Of a stretch of DNA of 64,000 bases, positions 23,349 to 35,638 are shown piece after piece. This DNA is from Gordionus sp. m RMFG-2023. Its lineage: Eukaryota > Nematomorpha > Gordioida > Chordodea > Parachordodidae. A program made the position numbers and the translations under genes. The stretch covers positions 13,803,561-13,867,560 of the forward strand of contig NC_088775.1 in assembly GCF_954871325.1 (NCBI RefSeq), read 5' to 3'. The notes under the pieces are model-generated. The model was given only the letters and a program-made list of their open reading frames with translations. It was not told the origin of the DNA and did no database searches. Position 1 is the first letter of the stretch. The number at the start of each line of letters is the position of its first letter.

Positions 23349-23460
23349 CCCTGCATTTATAGTTGACCCGAATTCGCGGCCAAGTATACAAAAATACAGC
23401 ATATTTAATATACTTCTCAGCAAACTTTACAGCGAATTCGCGCTAATTGTGAATGCTGGG
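23349..23460. mobile_element. 112-bp inverted-repeat MITE (CCCTGCATT family)
   Basis: Starts CCCTGCATTTATAGTTGACC and ends CTAATTGTGAATGCTGGG, an imperfect inverted repeat around AT-rich sequence. A second member lies at 36607-36719 with cleaner ends. It begins only 20 bp beyond the hAT element ending at 23328. Confidence 0.7.
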
Positions 23461-24871
23461 TAATGCGCTTTTTTCTTTCCTATATATGCATAAAATTTTG
23501 AACTGTCGATGACAGCTTTTCATTGCTTCCTTTATATCTTAATCGCAATCCTGATTATTGTAACCTGAAACTTTAGATAAAATCAAATAATATCGCTCGA
23601 CACTAAGATCAGTAGACTTTCCTACTACATTAGAACTTTTTAGTTATTGACACAGTAGGCGTCCTAATAGATTTAAACGAATTCCTTGGATATAAGGAAA
23701 ATTCTTAATCTGGGTTTTCATGCATCAATACGAATTTCCCATCCAATATTAAACAAAAATGCAATAAATAGAAGATTGCCAAATATTCCTCTAATTCACC
23801 AAATGATTTCTTCATACTAATCATCTGCTTGACCCTTATTACATTTGGTAATTTAGCGAAGACTCTTGGTTAAATTATCTTTTAAAGATATCAGTCATTA
23901 AATCATTAAAAAAATTGGATTAACACAAAAAATAGCAATAGCTATCCCATAGGCGAAATATATGTTTTTCATGTAAATTAAAAAATGCACAAAAGTTTAG
24001 GTGTACTCTACACATGCTGGAATGTATCTACAGTCAAAACGAGTTTTTAAAAATTTAATAAGCACCTTACGTAAAGGATTTAAAATCTGGAAATTCAGAT
24101 TTCTCCTGGATTCCATATTCCAATGCACTATACCGTTTAAATTTTTTAAAAAAATATTCCTTTTATAGAACGTTATAAGACTAAACTGATAGTATATATG
24201 ATATATGATTTCCCCCCCCCCCCCCAAAAAAAAAAATCGTGTCCTTTTTTGGATATCAAATCATCCCCGATCTTACCGTAAATTAGAATATACTTCGTTT
24301 TTGGAATTTATTTGTTAGATTTAACTTGTTTTTAAAATGTTAACTATTTTAAAAAAAATTAAGCCTTTTAGGCTGTGTCCAAATAAAAATTTTAAAATTT
24401 TAATGAAATCGTATATTAAATTTTTGAAATTATAAAAATCTTATAGAAATGTTTTGGGCATATTTTTATTTTTTATTAAAATAGTTTATTAATTTATTTT
24501 CATTTATAGTTTCGAAAGTTTGTATGGAACCGAACCTAAAACCGTCAGAAGTCAGAACAAGTATCCAATATTTTAGAAAAATATTACTCAAATCAAGCCT
24601 TTAGAATTTTCTTATAGTCAGGAAGGTTTCTAGGCAATATTTGTTATAATTTATAAATACTGATCGTAATAATGAAATCACGACAATTGTTTTTTATGAA
24701 AATTATAAAAAGTATTATCTCTGAAGAATCAGCTGTAATTTCGTTAGCGACTAATTGCGAATCGCGCTCAATATAAATGTAATAAGATATTCATAAATTT
24801 TATTAAAGTTGTTATTTACGTTTTAAATTTATATTTAAACTAAATCTAAAAGGCAGCCAAGTTTGACTAAT
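23461..24871. other. Non-coding stretch with C/A homopolymer
   Basis: AT-rich with no gene. Near 24211-24236 a run of about 14 C is followed directly by about 12 A, the same arrangement as at 33917-33942. Confidence 0.5.
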
Positions 24872-25629
24872 CTAATACCTAGACCTGTGCGCCGATGCCT
24901 CAATCGATGGCGGCGGTATTTTTTAATTTTTTTATTGGCGTACGGCGGCGCACCGATTTCGCCGCCGACAATTTAATAGGCGGCGGCGCAATATTTATTT
25001 TAAAATTTTTTTTAATGAATTTAATTTATAAATCAATTTATTTTTAATGAATTTAATTTATAAATCAATGTATTACATTTTTTATAATTTATTTGGGCGA
25101 TATTTTCTAACACATTGAACATAGTTTAATTGATCTTAAATTATTTCCTGTCTCACTCCAATTTAAATTTATGTATTTTCTCATTCTCAGAAATAGACTA
25201 AGGAATTGCATTTTTACTCAGATCGAGTCACATCACAACACATATAAGAAATATTCTATTGATTTTTATTATAATTAAAATAAATTTGGAATGCTAGCAA
25301 AATATAAAGTATGAAATATACTAAGTCAGAATTCAGATTTATCGAATTTAAATATTCTGAAATAACTTTAAGATTTTGAAATCTGGGATCAAGTAGAGTT
25401 GCTAATATCTAATGTTTAAAATATTAATAAAAATATAAAATAACTTGAAGTTCAATAATGGGAAACCTATGGTCAAGCTTTGTTTTCATATTTTCTTTTA
25501 AGCTAATATAATCTGAGCAATCAGATCTATTGATTTGCATATGAGCTTCTATTTCATTGCGAAATAATAACCCTAAGTTTATTGTCGATCCTTTTTAAGA
25601 GGATAGAAATTCCACCGACTTTCGAAATA

Positions 25630-26420
25630 GATTTAATACTGCGTAGAGCTCATCAATCTTATCACATTCATTATTAAAGAGTTTAAAGATTGTTTTCCTA
25701 TTTTTAGAACATTATTTATAGGAATTTTGTATACACTGAGAACACTTTCTAGCATAATTAATATGCTATGCCTTAGGGTTGGGCAATTTAATTTTAAAGT
25801 TGTTTCATTAATTAGATTGGTTGGTGCAATGCCATTTTTATTATCCGATTCATCAGACATATCAAAATGGTCATCAAGGTATGGATCAGAATCATCAATA
25901 TCCAAGATATGACCTGTTTTCTAAATTGACTGCTGACATTTACGATGTTCAGCCTCAATTTTGCATTCCAAATCAGCTACTCGATATCTGAGGGTTTAAA
26001 TAATTTCTCTAATTTTTTTAATGAGAATATCAATTCTAGCAATTTTTTTTATGCCATCAACTGTAACCAAATTATGATGTCCATGCCCTAGACATAAATG
26101 ATTCATAATCGCCTAATCTGACGCTTCTTTCGACATTGGCCCAGCATCAGTTACCACATGTATTATTTTGGCTTATAAATGGAACTCCTCTTCAATACTA
26201 TCAATTTCGATAATATTGTTCCCCCAGTATACTTTTGAGTCACATTTCTAGTTGCTAGGGTAAAATATTTTAAATCAAAATTTTCATATAAATGATGAAA
26301 ACTAAATTTGATATAATTTCGACGCTTGAAATGATCGGTCCATAAATCAAAAGTGATAGAATAAAATTTTGGTCCAGAATCAATCAGATTTAAAACATAC
26401 GCCTTTATAGATAATTAAAC
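25630..26420 (-). pseudogene. Decayed hAT transposase
   Basis: From 26345 down the minus strand, fragments read TDHFKRRNYIKFSFHHLYEN, HVVTDAGPMSKEAS and NHLCLGHGHHNLVTVDGIKK, then (25905-25633) an acidic DIDDSDPYLDDHFDMSDESD linker and LKLNCPTLRHSILIMLESVL. VTD..... then HL.LGH.HNLV..DG fits the catalytic region of hAT transposases. Several stops and frameshifts; the N-terminal zinc finger and C-terminal dimerisation domain were not found. Confidence 0.6.
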
Positions 26421-26639
26421 ATCGTCTAGTGCACCCAAACTAATGGTTGTCCTATTTAGCAATTCTGACGAGGAATCAATTATCTTATATTTCTATTTTT
26501 TTAGGCAATTTATTTTTTAATAATCATTTTATATAAATTTTAAACATTTAGAAAAACTGATATTGCTTTATTGTTTATAGAATCAAATGGCATTAAATCT
26601 AAGCTGCACATCAAAACATAATTTCGTTCTATTAGATTT

Positions 26640-26995
26640 CATATTTAATTTAAACATTAAAAAGAATTTAAAACATTAAAATAATTAGAACTGGAATGAA
26701 ACAGATAAATTTGATTTAGTTTTAACTTTCAAAATAAAGTTTTAAATAATTAATTTAATAAGTTATATATTAAGTTTATACATTAAAAAGATATTTAAAA
26801 AACATCAAAATAATTAGAGCTGGAATGAAACAAATTATAAACTTGATTTAGTTTTAACATTCAAAATAAAGTTTTACATAATTAATTAAATTATATATTA
26901 AGTTTATACATTAAAAAGATCTCAAAATAGAGCTGGCAATAAACAAACTAAAAATTTAGTTGTTTTGAACTTTCAAAATAAAGCTTTAATTTAAC
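26640..26995. repeat. Tandem repeat, ~120 bp, about three copies
   Basis: Three successive units share CATTAAAAAGA, AGAGCTGGAATGAAACA (or AGAACTGGAATGAAACA), TTTAGTTTTAAC and TTCAAAATAAAGTTTTA. The last unit is diverged and shortened. It lies inside the hAT element 24880-27764, 5' of its transposase, where subterminal transposase-binding repeats could be expected. Confidence 0.7.
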
Positions 26996-27772
26996 AAACC
27001 AGTAAAAATTTTAATTGAATAATAATAAAAAATAATAATAACCTAAGAGCCATTTTTTATCTTTTATATTGTTGATACATCTTGGTGTTTGGCTTTGAAT
27101 TTTTAGACTTTAAATGGATTTATCATTATTAATATTTTATGAACATTAACTAAGTGCCGGGAAAGATTACTTGTAATTATATTCTTACCAAAAAATTTTA
27201 TTTCATAACTAAAATATAAAATATATATAAAAGTCTAAAATAAAAATAAATTACTGTGAAAATGAATTATGTATTTGAATCTCCTCATCTTTTTTCGCCA
27301 ATTTTAAGCAATATATATAATCAGGCATTATTATGCTTTATTTATTTTCATTCTTTAAAATAAGACTTCCAAAGTACCTCCAGACATAACTTGATTTATG
27401 ATTAGTAGAGAGAGTTGTTATTTCATAATTGTATATAGGGTGGTTTAAAACGTGAAAGTCCATAAAAATAATTAATATTAATTGTTTGTGGAAATAAAAT
27501 ATGATGTATGAATGAATGTAAATAATATACACTATTCTACTATATATAGCAATAGAATACAATTCATATTTTAATTTAATTAATGTTAGTATTCAAATTA
27601 AAATAATAATAATTTAATATATCAATTTAATTAATATGCTTTCTAAAAATCACACACGCCACGCCACCGCCATAATAAAAATTGGTGGCGAGCCGGCTCG
27701 CGCCGATGATATCAATCGGGGGCTTTTTCAGCGTGAATAAAAATATCGGCGGCGCACATGTCTACTAATACG

Positions 27773-29835
27773 CAACAATAATATATTAGTTAATAAATCC
27801 TTTGATGCATTTTTATATCTAAAAATACTTCAATTAATATTTTTCTTATAGGTTTAATTTAATTCGCATTTCCCTCAAGTGCTACAGTTTAAGAAATATT
27901 TAGTATGGCAAAGCTTATTTATCTTATAAAAAAAATCAATCTAGAGTATTTTCTTAAATAAAAAGGTGGTCTTTTTAATTGTTATTTTAATATTTTTTAC
28001 CTAATTTAATTCTTGTTTTATCATTTTATTAAATATAAGAGTATTATTTTAGAAATATAAAATCAACTGAATAATATAATTAAAGATCATTTGGTACGTT
28101 ATTTAAAATTTTTGCAAGTTAATAATGAATTTCTTTTATTAACTTTGAAAGTTTCTAATTTCTGAAACTCTTACTTAAAAATAGATTTATTAAGAACCTG
28201 GTAATAATGATAATGGTTGAGATAAAAAAATCCAGAACATAACTAGATTAAAGAATAAATAGAAAAGCTATTAAAATAAAACTTTATATAATGGTCTTTT
28301 TGATAAAAAAAATACTGCTTATTATGATTCATTATTTACTGCTCAAAAAATCATAGAAAATTATTTTGTTAATTATTACTCATGATATATTAAATTTGGT
28401 ATTGTAGTGAACATCAAACTCTTTGTTTTTTATTGGGATTAATATGAAAATGCTTTGTCATACTTATGGTTTTAATATTCCAATAAACAAAAGCTGAAAT
28501 AAATTTTTCAAATAATATAAAATAAATTATACAAAAAAATTATATTAATTGAATAGTAAATCAATATTAAATATTGATAAAAGACCAGTCCAGACTCTCC
28601 CTCAGAAAAAGAATCGTCCCGATCTAAGACATGTAGAACCCGACCGTTGACCTTCACTAAACTTGGGGCTAATAAAATATAAATAATTTTATTAATAAAT
28701 GTAATATTTTTACATTATTATTTATATATATCAATATTTTTTTTGCATCTTTAAATTTGAAAATTTTATGAACATGGATTATATATTAAATTTTTTTTTA
28801 AGGTGTATACAAAGTAGTGAAGCTACTCTTTAAAAAGATAGCTAATAGCGCACTACTTTTCCGAAGAAATAGCAATAGCGCGTTGTATTTTCTAAAAAAT
28901 AATGTTAGCGCCCTACCTTTTAGCCTGGTATGTTATCAATAGCGTGCTACTTTCAAAAGTAGCATTTAACAACACTGAAGAATATTCACAAGTACATCTA
29001 ATATATAAATTAATACAATAAAATTTTGTCAGTTAATTTTTTAAATCTAATTCTTTTCAGGACTTTTAAAAATATGTTAGGCAGTCATTTACGGTTTTTT
29101 CATTTTATTTTGATATAAACTTTATATATTTCCCAATATGTCTCAAAATTAAGTCTAAATCAGAGTCAGAAAAAGTATACCAATTCTTCAGTCTATAAAA
29201 ACTCAAATATTCATAAAGGAGGAGAATGTCTAAAGAGAAGATTTTAGAGCAATCTCCCTAGCCACAGCTTGCTCAATTTTCAGAGTATAAGATGAACCAA
29301 TATCAATATTTCGATTATTCTATAAATCCATTCTTCGTCATATTCATAAAGGATTTAAGATTTTATAACAATGTGAATTCAAGATAATATATGATTCTCG
29401 TGATGCTAGTAAAAGTCTTTCAATAATTTAATTATGAAACTCGTCGTACCTTATAAAACTTGTGGATTTAATATAACTACTCAAAATTTAATTTAACTAT
29501 TTAGAAAATAATATTGATCGAAAATGGAAAAGACCTTCCCGTATGTTCGAAAAAAAAGATGACGTTATATATAGTAGAACCTTCATTAAATGACTATTTA
29601 ATCGCAATTCATTAGGAGGTCATTTTTAAAAAAATATTACGTGTTTATTATATTAGATGGTATATATATATATATATACTATAAAATAAATTATTTACTA
29701 TAACTTATATGATTTGTAAGTATAACTATTAACTATAATTTATAAAAACGATATCTATAACATAAGAAATTTAATTTTATAAAACTTTTGCTGACACACA
29801 TCAAACAATTGTGTTCTACATTTCAATATTGCTTA
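27773..29835. other. Non-coding stretch
   Basis: No gene is recognised. It includes the TAGCG repeat listed below. The part just left of 29835 is the 3' flank of IDH3B. I looked here on the minus strand for a missing terminal IDH3B exon and did not find one. Confidence 0.45.
28799..28977. mobile_element. TAGCG-rich MITE
   Basis: Ends AAGGTGTATACAAAGTAG (left) and GTAGCATTTAACAACACT (right) are inverted-repeat-like. Between them AATAGCGCACTAC, CAATAGCGCGTTG, TTAGCGCCCTACC and AATAGCGTGCTAC recur with roughly 40-bp spacing. The end sequence resembles those of the element at 44542-49542. No TSD is visible. Confidence 0.55.
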
Positions 29836-30870
29836 TTACAGCATGGGTAAATTCTTTTGTACTTTAAATAAGGCATCTTTTACCCATTTCTGATGTTTAG
29901 GCAATTCCAAATATCCCAACATGTTAGATGCCGACCATAACATAGCTGTTGGATTTGCTATATGTTTTCCAACAGCTTCTGCAAATGGATGCCTAGCCCC
30001 TGTTTCAAAGACAGCGCAATGATTTGAATGACTCTGACCGGGTACGACTCCCGCCCCTCCCACTAATCCAGCAGCTAAATTATCAACAATATTTCCATAA
30101 AGATTTGGCATAACCATAACATCGAATTGCCATGGATTCCAAACTAATTGCATACAACAATTATCGACTATGGTATCAGTAAACTTTATACTAGGATATA
30201 ATTTTGCTATTTCTCTGCAACAATTTAAGAATAAACCATCTCCTAATTTCATGATATTGGCTTTATGCACAGCTGTAACCTTTTTACGTCCATATTTGAC
30301 AGCGAAATCGAAAGCGAATTTGGCTATTCTTTCGGATTTAAATCTCGTTATGATTTTCATACTTTCAACGACTCCTGGAACACTTTCATGTTCTAATGCA
30401 CTATATTCACTCTCGGTTTGTTCACGAATAATTATAAAATCTAGATCATCATGTCTAGTCTTTAAACCTGGGATACTGGATATCCAAACTACGTTAGCAA
30501 ACAGATCTAAAGCTCTTCTCATTTGCATATTGAGCGTTTGGATATCGTCTAAAAACATTCCCTGAGACGACCTTATATTACCTTTAAGAGCTACGCCATT
30601 TCGGAATATGGATTGGATAACATCGTCAAACGGCACACTCATTGAAGGGTTAATTTCACTTACCTGCATCTCTTCAAAATGGATAGGAGCGCCTATGGAT
30701 TTAAAAACATCTTTTACCGATTGCATCAAATCTGGTCCAACGCCATCACCTGGAATCATTGTCACATTTTTTTTTGTCCCCGGATCTGATTTAAGTATGG
30801 GAGAATTGTAGGAGTAAGATCGCCTTAAAACAGCTGGTAATAATCCTATATGTTTAAATGTTTGAATCAT
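29836..30870 (-). CDS. IDH3B: Isocitrate dehydrogenase [NAD] beta subunit, mitochondrial
   Basis: A 344-residue open frame. It encodes a non-catalytic/regulatory-type subunit of the mitochondrial NAD-dependent isocitrate dehydrogenase, which oxidises isocitrate to 2-oxoglutarate in the TCA cycle. Residues 1-24 ([20 protein letters not shown]) look like a matrix-targeting peptide, then [13 protein letters not shown] (about 37-49), [33 protein letters not shown] and [19 protein letters not shown], all diagnostic of the family. DNCCMQLV and [13 protein letters not shown] favour the beta over the alpha or gamma subunit. The ATG at 30870 fits the transit peptide. There are no introns. The frame stops after [15 protein letters not shown], about 25-30 residues short of the usual C-terminus (the TRDMGG...T segment is missing). 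GT sites at the end (CTTTAAA|GTACAA or CATGCT|GTAATA) could be splice donors to a distant last exon. Otherwise it is a truncated or retro-derived copy, though no A-tract marks a retrocopy. Confidence 0.9.
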   Translation of the reverse strand: MIQTFKHIGLLPAVLRRSYSYNSPILKSDPGTKKNVTMIPGDGVGPDLMQSVKDVFKSIGAPIHFEEMQVSEINPSMSVPFDDVIQSIFRNGVALKGNIRSSQGMFLDDIQTLNMQMRRALDLFANVVWISSIPGLKTRHDDLDFIIIREQTESEYSALEHESVPGVVESMKIITRFKSERIAKFAFDFAVKYGRKKVTAVHKANIMKLGDGLFLNCCREIAKLYPSIKFTDTIVDNCCMQLVWNPWQFDVMVMPNLYGNIVDNLAAGLVGGAGVVPGQSHSNHCAVFETGARHPFAEAVGKHIANPTAMLWSASNMLGYLELPKHQKWVKDALFKVQKNLPML

Positions 30871-31140
30871 TTTTAAATAAGCTTTATAAATAGAACTATT
30901 ATTAGAATAATGACGGATAATAAAAGGTCAAATTAAGATTTTTTTAAAAAAAATGATGTTTAAATTCATTCATTCATTCATTACCACGCCAGAAATTGCA
31001 CCGTGCAATTTCATCACCCACCAGGAGTTGTAGCGTGCACCATGTATATTCACTAGTATATAGATCCTATACATGATGTATACCCGTTTTATTATAGTGG
31101 ACGGTACCACTATGTAGTCAGCTAGCATAGTAAAGAAGAG
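30871..31140. promoter_or_regulatory. IDH3B 5' flank with short palindromes
   Basis: Upstream of the minus-strand start are a CATTCATTCATTCATTACC microsatellite (30966-30984), a 21-bp near-perfect palindrome GAAATTGCAC-C-GTGCAATTTC (30991-31011), then TTGTAGCGTGCACCATG and GTGGACGGTACCACTATG. These are unusually structured for the region. A regulatory role is inference; a short inverted repeat of mobile origin is equally possible. Confidence 0.35.
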
Positions 31141-34100
31141 AGGAGTAAGAAAGAGGCAACGAAAAAATATTTCATAACTTTTATAAACATTTTAAAATGA
31201 AATATAATCATTCATTACGTATTTTACATGCAGTGTTTTTTAAGTAAATTGTCAAATGTTTTGTTGATTCGTATTTTTCACAATATCAATTATAAAATAT
31301 TGGAAATTTTCTAGAGATGGAATAAATATTATCACAAATTAAACCAATCTCTTAAATATCTTCATAAAGTTACAATTAAAATATAAATGTGCTTTCTTAA
31401 AATATCCAATAATTGTATCCAATCCTACTTTATCTCATGATAAACTCTTCCAGAAAGAGCATTTATTTTTCCTACAAGTTATATAATATAATTCTAAAGA
31501 ATGAATTACTAAAAATTTTAATATGTAATTTCTGTAAACCTTTAAATATTCTCATTATATTTTTTGATTAATTTGGTGTACAACTGATGTTGTATTGCCA
31601 GTATATTATTTGAAAGATATTTGTTAGGATGAGCAGGACGATTGTCAATAGTGAAATTAGGTTTGTGCCATTCGTTTTTCTTAAATTTTATCAAATGGTT
31701 ACATTGTAGAGATCATTTTAGCCTTAGATAGAATTTTTTAATCACTAGTCAGGATAGAAATGTGGTCAATATAAAGTGAATGAATAACATTAATCTTAAT
31801 ATACCAGCTCAGGGTACAGAAGTAAACGGTCAATTTGAAAGGTAGTCATATATGGAGATTTTATTAGTGACGTAAGGTAATGTCAAATAACGTCGTTACT
31901 AACGGCATCATCTTTTTTGAAGAAAAGAAACGCCATTTGTTCTTATAGAAATAACGATTAACGCTAATAGCACAGTAACGCAAAACATTAATCGTTACTT
32001 CAAATTTTTTTAAAAAATATGGAAAAACATATTTTATTTTATTATAAAATACATTTTAAATTTTATAAATAATTTATGCCTAGTTTTAATCATCAACCTC
32101 TAAATTCCTTTATTTAAAATTTTTGTTGTTAAATTTTTAGCCAAGATGTTAATCTGATTAATATTAAATCAATCAATGTATGGTAATTTATATTCTTTCT
32201 CTAATATTATATTAATAATATTTTATAAAGAATATTATGTCAATTGTACATATCCTTCAGATGAAAATGAGTTAAGCCTGCCTGGCTCCCATATAAAACA
32301 TATTTTACACTAATAAAGAAAACTTTGCACAATGTTTTCACCTTGTAAGTGTTAATTGTTTCCCAACTCAAATATTTTAACCTCAATTGTGGAATAAACA
32401 AAGGCATCCTCCAAACTGTCATGCCATTTTAAGGAAAAAATAAGAAGATATGATTAAACTTGCTATAACACGATGAAATTCTTTCTAAAACTCCGTGAAA
32501 TTAATAGATAGTCTTGTTAAGGAGAATGACTACATATTTGACCATTTGTGATAAATCCAAATTTCGTTCATAGATGACTATTGTGTGACTATTATATTTA
32601 TGATTTTATAGGTTATGATCTCACTCCCACGATAACTTTTATAGTATTAAAAAAATGGTTTTAATTGATTTCATTGTGTTAGCCACTTATTAATGCAATT
32701 CTGCAAGACAAGAATGGTATAACAGTTGATATATTGTTTACAATTTATATTGTAATAATATTTTATTTAAATAGATGCGAACCCATCTATAAAGATGAAT
32801 ATATTTTATTAGAAATATTTCACCAGCAATTTAAATCAGATTGGCCTTGGTAAAACCAGATGTAAACGAAGGGAAAATGTTGAACATATTTCCTGTTCGA
32901 GAAAAGTTCTTGACAAAGAAAAAATGATTTAAAAAACAATATACCTATAGATTATTTTTTGATAAAGATAAGAAAATATTGGATGAGGATCTAAATGAAG
33001 ATTTTTATCAAGTTGAAAAGTTTTTTTTCAAAATAAAGATTAATCATTAAAATATAAATATATCAGGTAGTAGCGATATTTATATAAATGTAAGATAACT
33101 GTATGTTTAAAATGGGAAATGTTATTACAGTCGAAAATATATAGAAACCTGATAGAATTTATCCTTTTGATACAAAAAAAATATATTATTATAGAAAACA
33201 GGGATTGAAGGCTTTGGTGATTTTAGATAGGGCAAATTTTGGGGTCTCTTCCCGGAAATAACCCCCGGAAATAAATCCCTTAAAAAAGAAACTTTCCTAA
33301 AATATAAATAAAAAGAGTAATTTATTTAATTCAAATTTGACGGTATAAATAACACTTTTTGAAATTCTCTCACGTAACATAGGATTGATACATGCCAAAT
33401 CACCTAATTTTTGCTACTTTTTTGACAAATATTTTTCAAACTAATTTTTTTTGCTGAAAGCTATATTTCCATGATAATAAGGTTTATATTAGAACTAACT
33501 GTTTATTTATAGTTTACAATATAAATATTTTTTGACTAGTATCTCAGTTGAGAAAGGTCCCCTTTTGGAACATATCAAAAGTTTTTGGTCATTTTTTTGC
33601 TGAAAACCCTTATATTGGACGAGTAGTCACCTTTACCAGACACCTCTTCCAAAAGATCTTTCGCAATCGAAAAGGGGTAGGGAGTTATGAGGTCATAAAA
33701 ATATATGGGGAGGAGAAGTAAGGGGGTAGGGTAGAGGGTGAGATAAATGTGGATTGATTTTTCCTATTTTACCCATTTATATGATATATTTTATGCCAAT
33801 TTTATGTGCTTAAATCTGTATAGTAACTGTAAATGAAGATAGCTAATTTTTTAGCTCCTATTTGTAGATTTTATTATTTATTTAACATATTTTAATATAT
33901 TTGTTTTTAACTATCCCCCCCCCCCCCCAAAAAAAAAAATGTTCTAAAGGTCTTGTACTTAATTTTTTATTTTCGTTCTATATCTTTCTCCTTTTCCTTT
34001 GCAAATTGTACTTATAGGTATCAGAGATCGGCATGCCAAGCCCGAAAATCGAAAATTCTGGGAGGGGAAAAATATTTTTACCCAAGCCCGACATTTCACA

Positions 34101-34599
34101 AATATTTTTAGACTTATAATTAAACAAGTTTATATCTTCCTATTCATAAAAGATTGTTACGTCCGGTAAATAGTAAAGAAATTATTATACGAGCCAAACT
34201 AAACTATTAACGGGACAAAAGCTTTTTAAAAATTCATGAACCAAGCCACGTTGAACTTTTACATTATCACCTTGAGTCCCACTTGTCGATGACACCACTT
34301 AATGACTTAAGCCGTTCACCTGGACAATAACCTGCTTCCCCACCAAAGGCCAATTACTCTCTTTCCGCCCTTTGCCCCTGGCTCTAAAAATGTATAAATA
34401 TCCGATAAGAAAAAAAAATCGAAAATTAATTTTACATTATTATACTTTATTTTTTTTAATTATTCGTTATATTTCTTTATTTAATTATATATATCAATAT
34501 AAAATTATTTAAATAATATATCTGAAGAAGGGGAAATTTTAAAATTATGATTGTTTTAAAAAAATGGTAGAAGGGATAAAATTTTCTGGCAATGGGTGC
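31141..34599. other. Long non-coding stretch
   Basis: No gene is supported. It contains a TAACG-rich repeat at 31865-32010 (AACGTCGTTACTAACGG, AACGATTAACGC, CAGTAACGC), a purine-rich G tract at 33660-33750 and a run of about 17 C followed by about 11 A at 33917-33942. A short minus-strand frame at 32240-32422 is unmatched. Confidence 0.45.
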
Positions 34600-35210
34600 A
34601 AGGGTGGAGACAAAGTTGGATCTGCATATCTCGAGAGATATTCTTTGTCTAAAGTATAAATTTTCTTTAGGGTCTCCGATTGTTAATATTTATCTAACGT
34701 TTTTTAAAAAAGTATTGCTTCTTTGCCGAAGATCCCAAAGTGATTATAACTAAGGTAAAAAGATGATATTTTCTAATTGAAAATATTTTTTGCGTTTGGG
34801 TGAATCGACGACCGCTATTGATGCATATCGAGTAGCAAACGCATTTTTACAGGTATAAGATTGTCCTTTCAACCAAGGCTAGTGTGACATTGGCAGAAAT
34901 ATTTGGACTAACTTGTTCTAAAGTATAAGGAATATTTACTTATAATAGTGCTTTGTGAATTAGGTGGAATATTGACCGATGACGAGGGTGTCTACCTTTA
35001 GAATATTTGTCGACCAGAATTTTATAAAGAGTGCGTGAGTGTGGAATGACAATATTACATTTTAGATGGAGCTCTAATGACATCCTGAGTTCTTCGAGTG
35101 CATATTGACAGAGGATGGCATCGAGCCATTCATACCAGTTATGGTTGTTGATAAAAAGACATAGGTAACTTCCTCTGATTGAGGATGGTAAGAAGATGGA
35201 ACGTGCTATT
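34600..35210 (-). pseudogene. Reverse-transcriptase-type retroelement gene, C-terminal fragment
   Basis: About 90 codons are open on the minus strand from 35206: SSIRGSYL..., HNWYEWLDAILCQYALEELR, then KCNIVIPHSRTLYKILV and YSKGRHPRHRSIFHLIHKAL. This parallels the ..A.GLRLG...C..H.C..CG..V...G.HGLSC..S.GR..RH...N..I.RAL part of the same protein family as 5150-6310. After stops, RKYHLFTLVITLWDLRQRS corresponds to its FVP.AVETLGPWG end. The reverse-transcriptase core is absent, so only the 3' part of the element remains. Confidence 0.5.
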
Positions 35211-35231
35211 TATATATTATAATATATACAT

Positions 35232-35630
35232 TAGTGATCTGCATCGGGCCTAATTTTTCAAGCCCGGTCCGGCCCAAAATTTATTTTAAAAATGTTTTAC
35301 CGGCCCGACCCTAACACGAAATTTTTTTAAAAAAAGTTTGCCAGCCTGGCCCAAAATTATTTAAATATCTAAATTAATTTTCATAATTACTCAAAATAAA
35401 AGACATATGTTATATGTCGCTTAGTTTCAATAAATAAAATCAAATATTTTTATTTTACATAAAAAATTAATGTAAAATTGATAAATTTAGATATATTTAA
35501 AAAATATTCAAGGTCCGACCCGACCCGGCCCAAATTTTTTAAAAAAATATTAGGCTCGACCCGGCCCGAACACGATTATTTTAAATAAAATTAGGACCAC
35601 TCGGGCCCAGCCTAACTTTGCAGATCTTTA
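35232..35630. mobile_element. 399-bp GC-ended hAT MITE
   Basis: Ends TAGTGATCTGCATCGGGCC and TTTGCAGATCTTTA with a perfect TSD ATATACAT (35224-35231, 35631-35638). Subterminal GCCCGGTCCGGCCC and GACCCGGCCCGAACACG blocks resemble those of the hAT element 22656-23328. No coding sequence remains. The perfect TSD suggests a relatively recent insertion. Confidence 0.9.
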
Positions 35631-35638
35631 ATATACAT

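Larger units (their letters stand above)
24880..27764 (-). mobile_element. 2.9-kb hAT element with GC-rich ends
   Basis: TIRs TAGACCTGTGCGCCG and CGGCGCACATGTCTA, with TSDs CTAATACC (24872-24879) and CTAATACG (27765-27772), 7/8. The first and last ~130 bp are GC-rich (GGCGGCGGTATT, GCCGCCGACA, CGCCACCGCC, GGCTCGCGCCG), in sharp contrast with the AT-rich interior. The decayed transposase is on the minus strand. A tandem repeat occupies 26640-26995. Confidence 0.9.

Noticed and set aside
24880-25000. GGCGGCGG-rich CpG-island-like promoter
   Set aside because: It coincides exactly with the terminal repeat of a hAT element and is mirrored at its other end, so it is transposon sequence.
26640-26995. 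CRISPR-like or satellite array
   Set aside because: Only about three long, adjacent, diverged units without spacers, inside a eukaryotic hAT element. No CRISPR array exists in the window.
30170-30811. Plus-strand open frames of 131 and 67 codons
   Set aside because: They are antisense shadows of IDH3B, with no independent support.
29836-30870. IDH3B as a processed pseudogene
   Set aside because: The frame is intact and conserved, including the transit peptide, with no A-tract or target duplication visible. The missing tail leaves the question open, so it is kept as a coding sequence.
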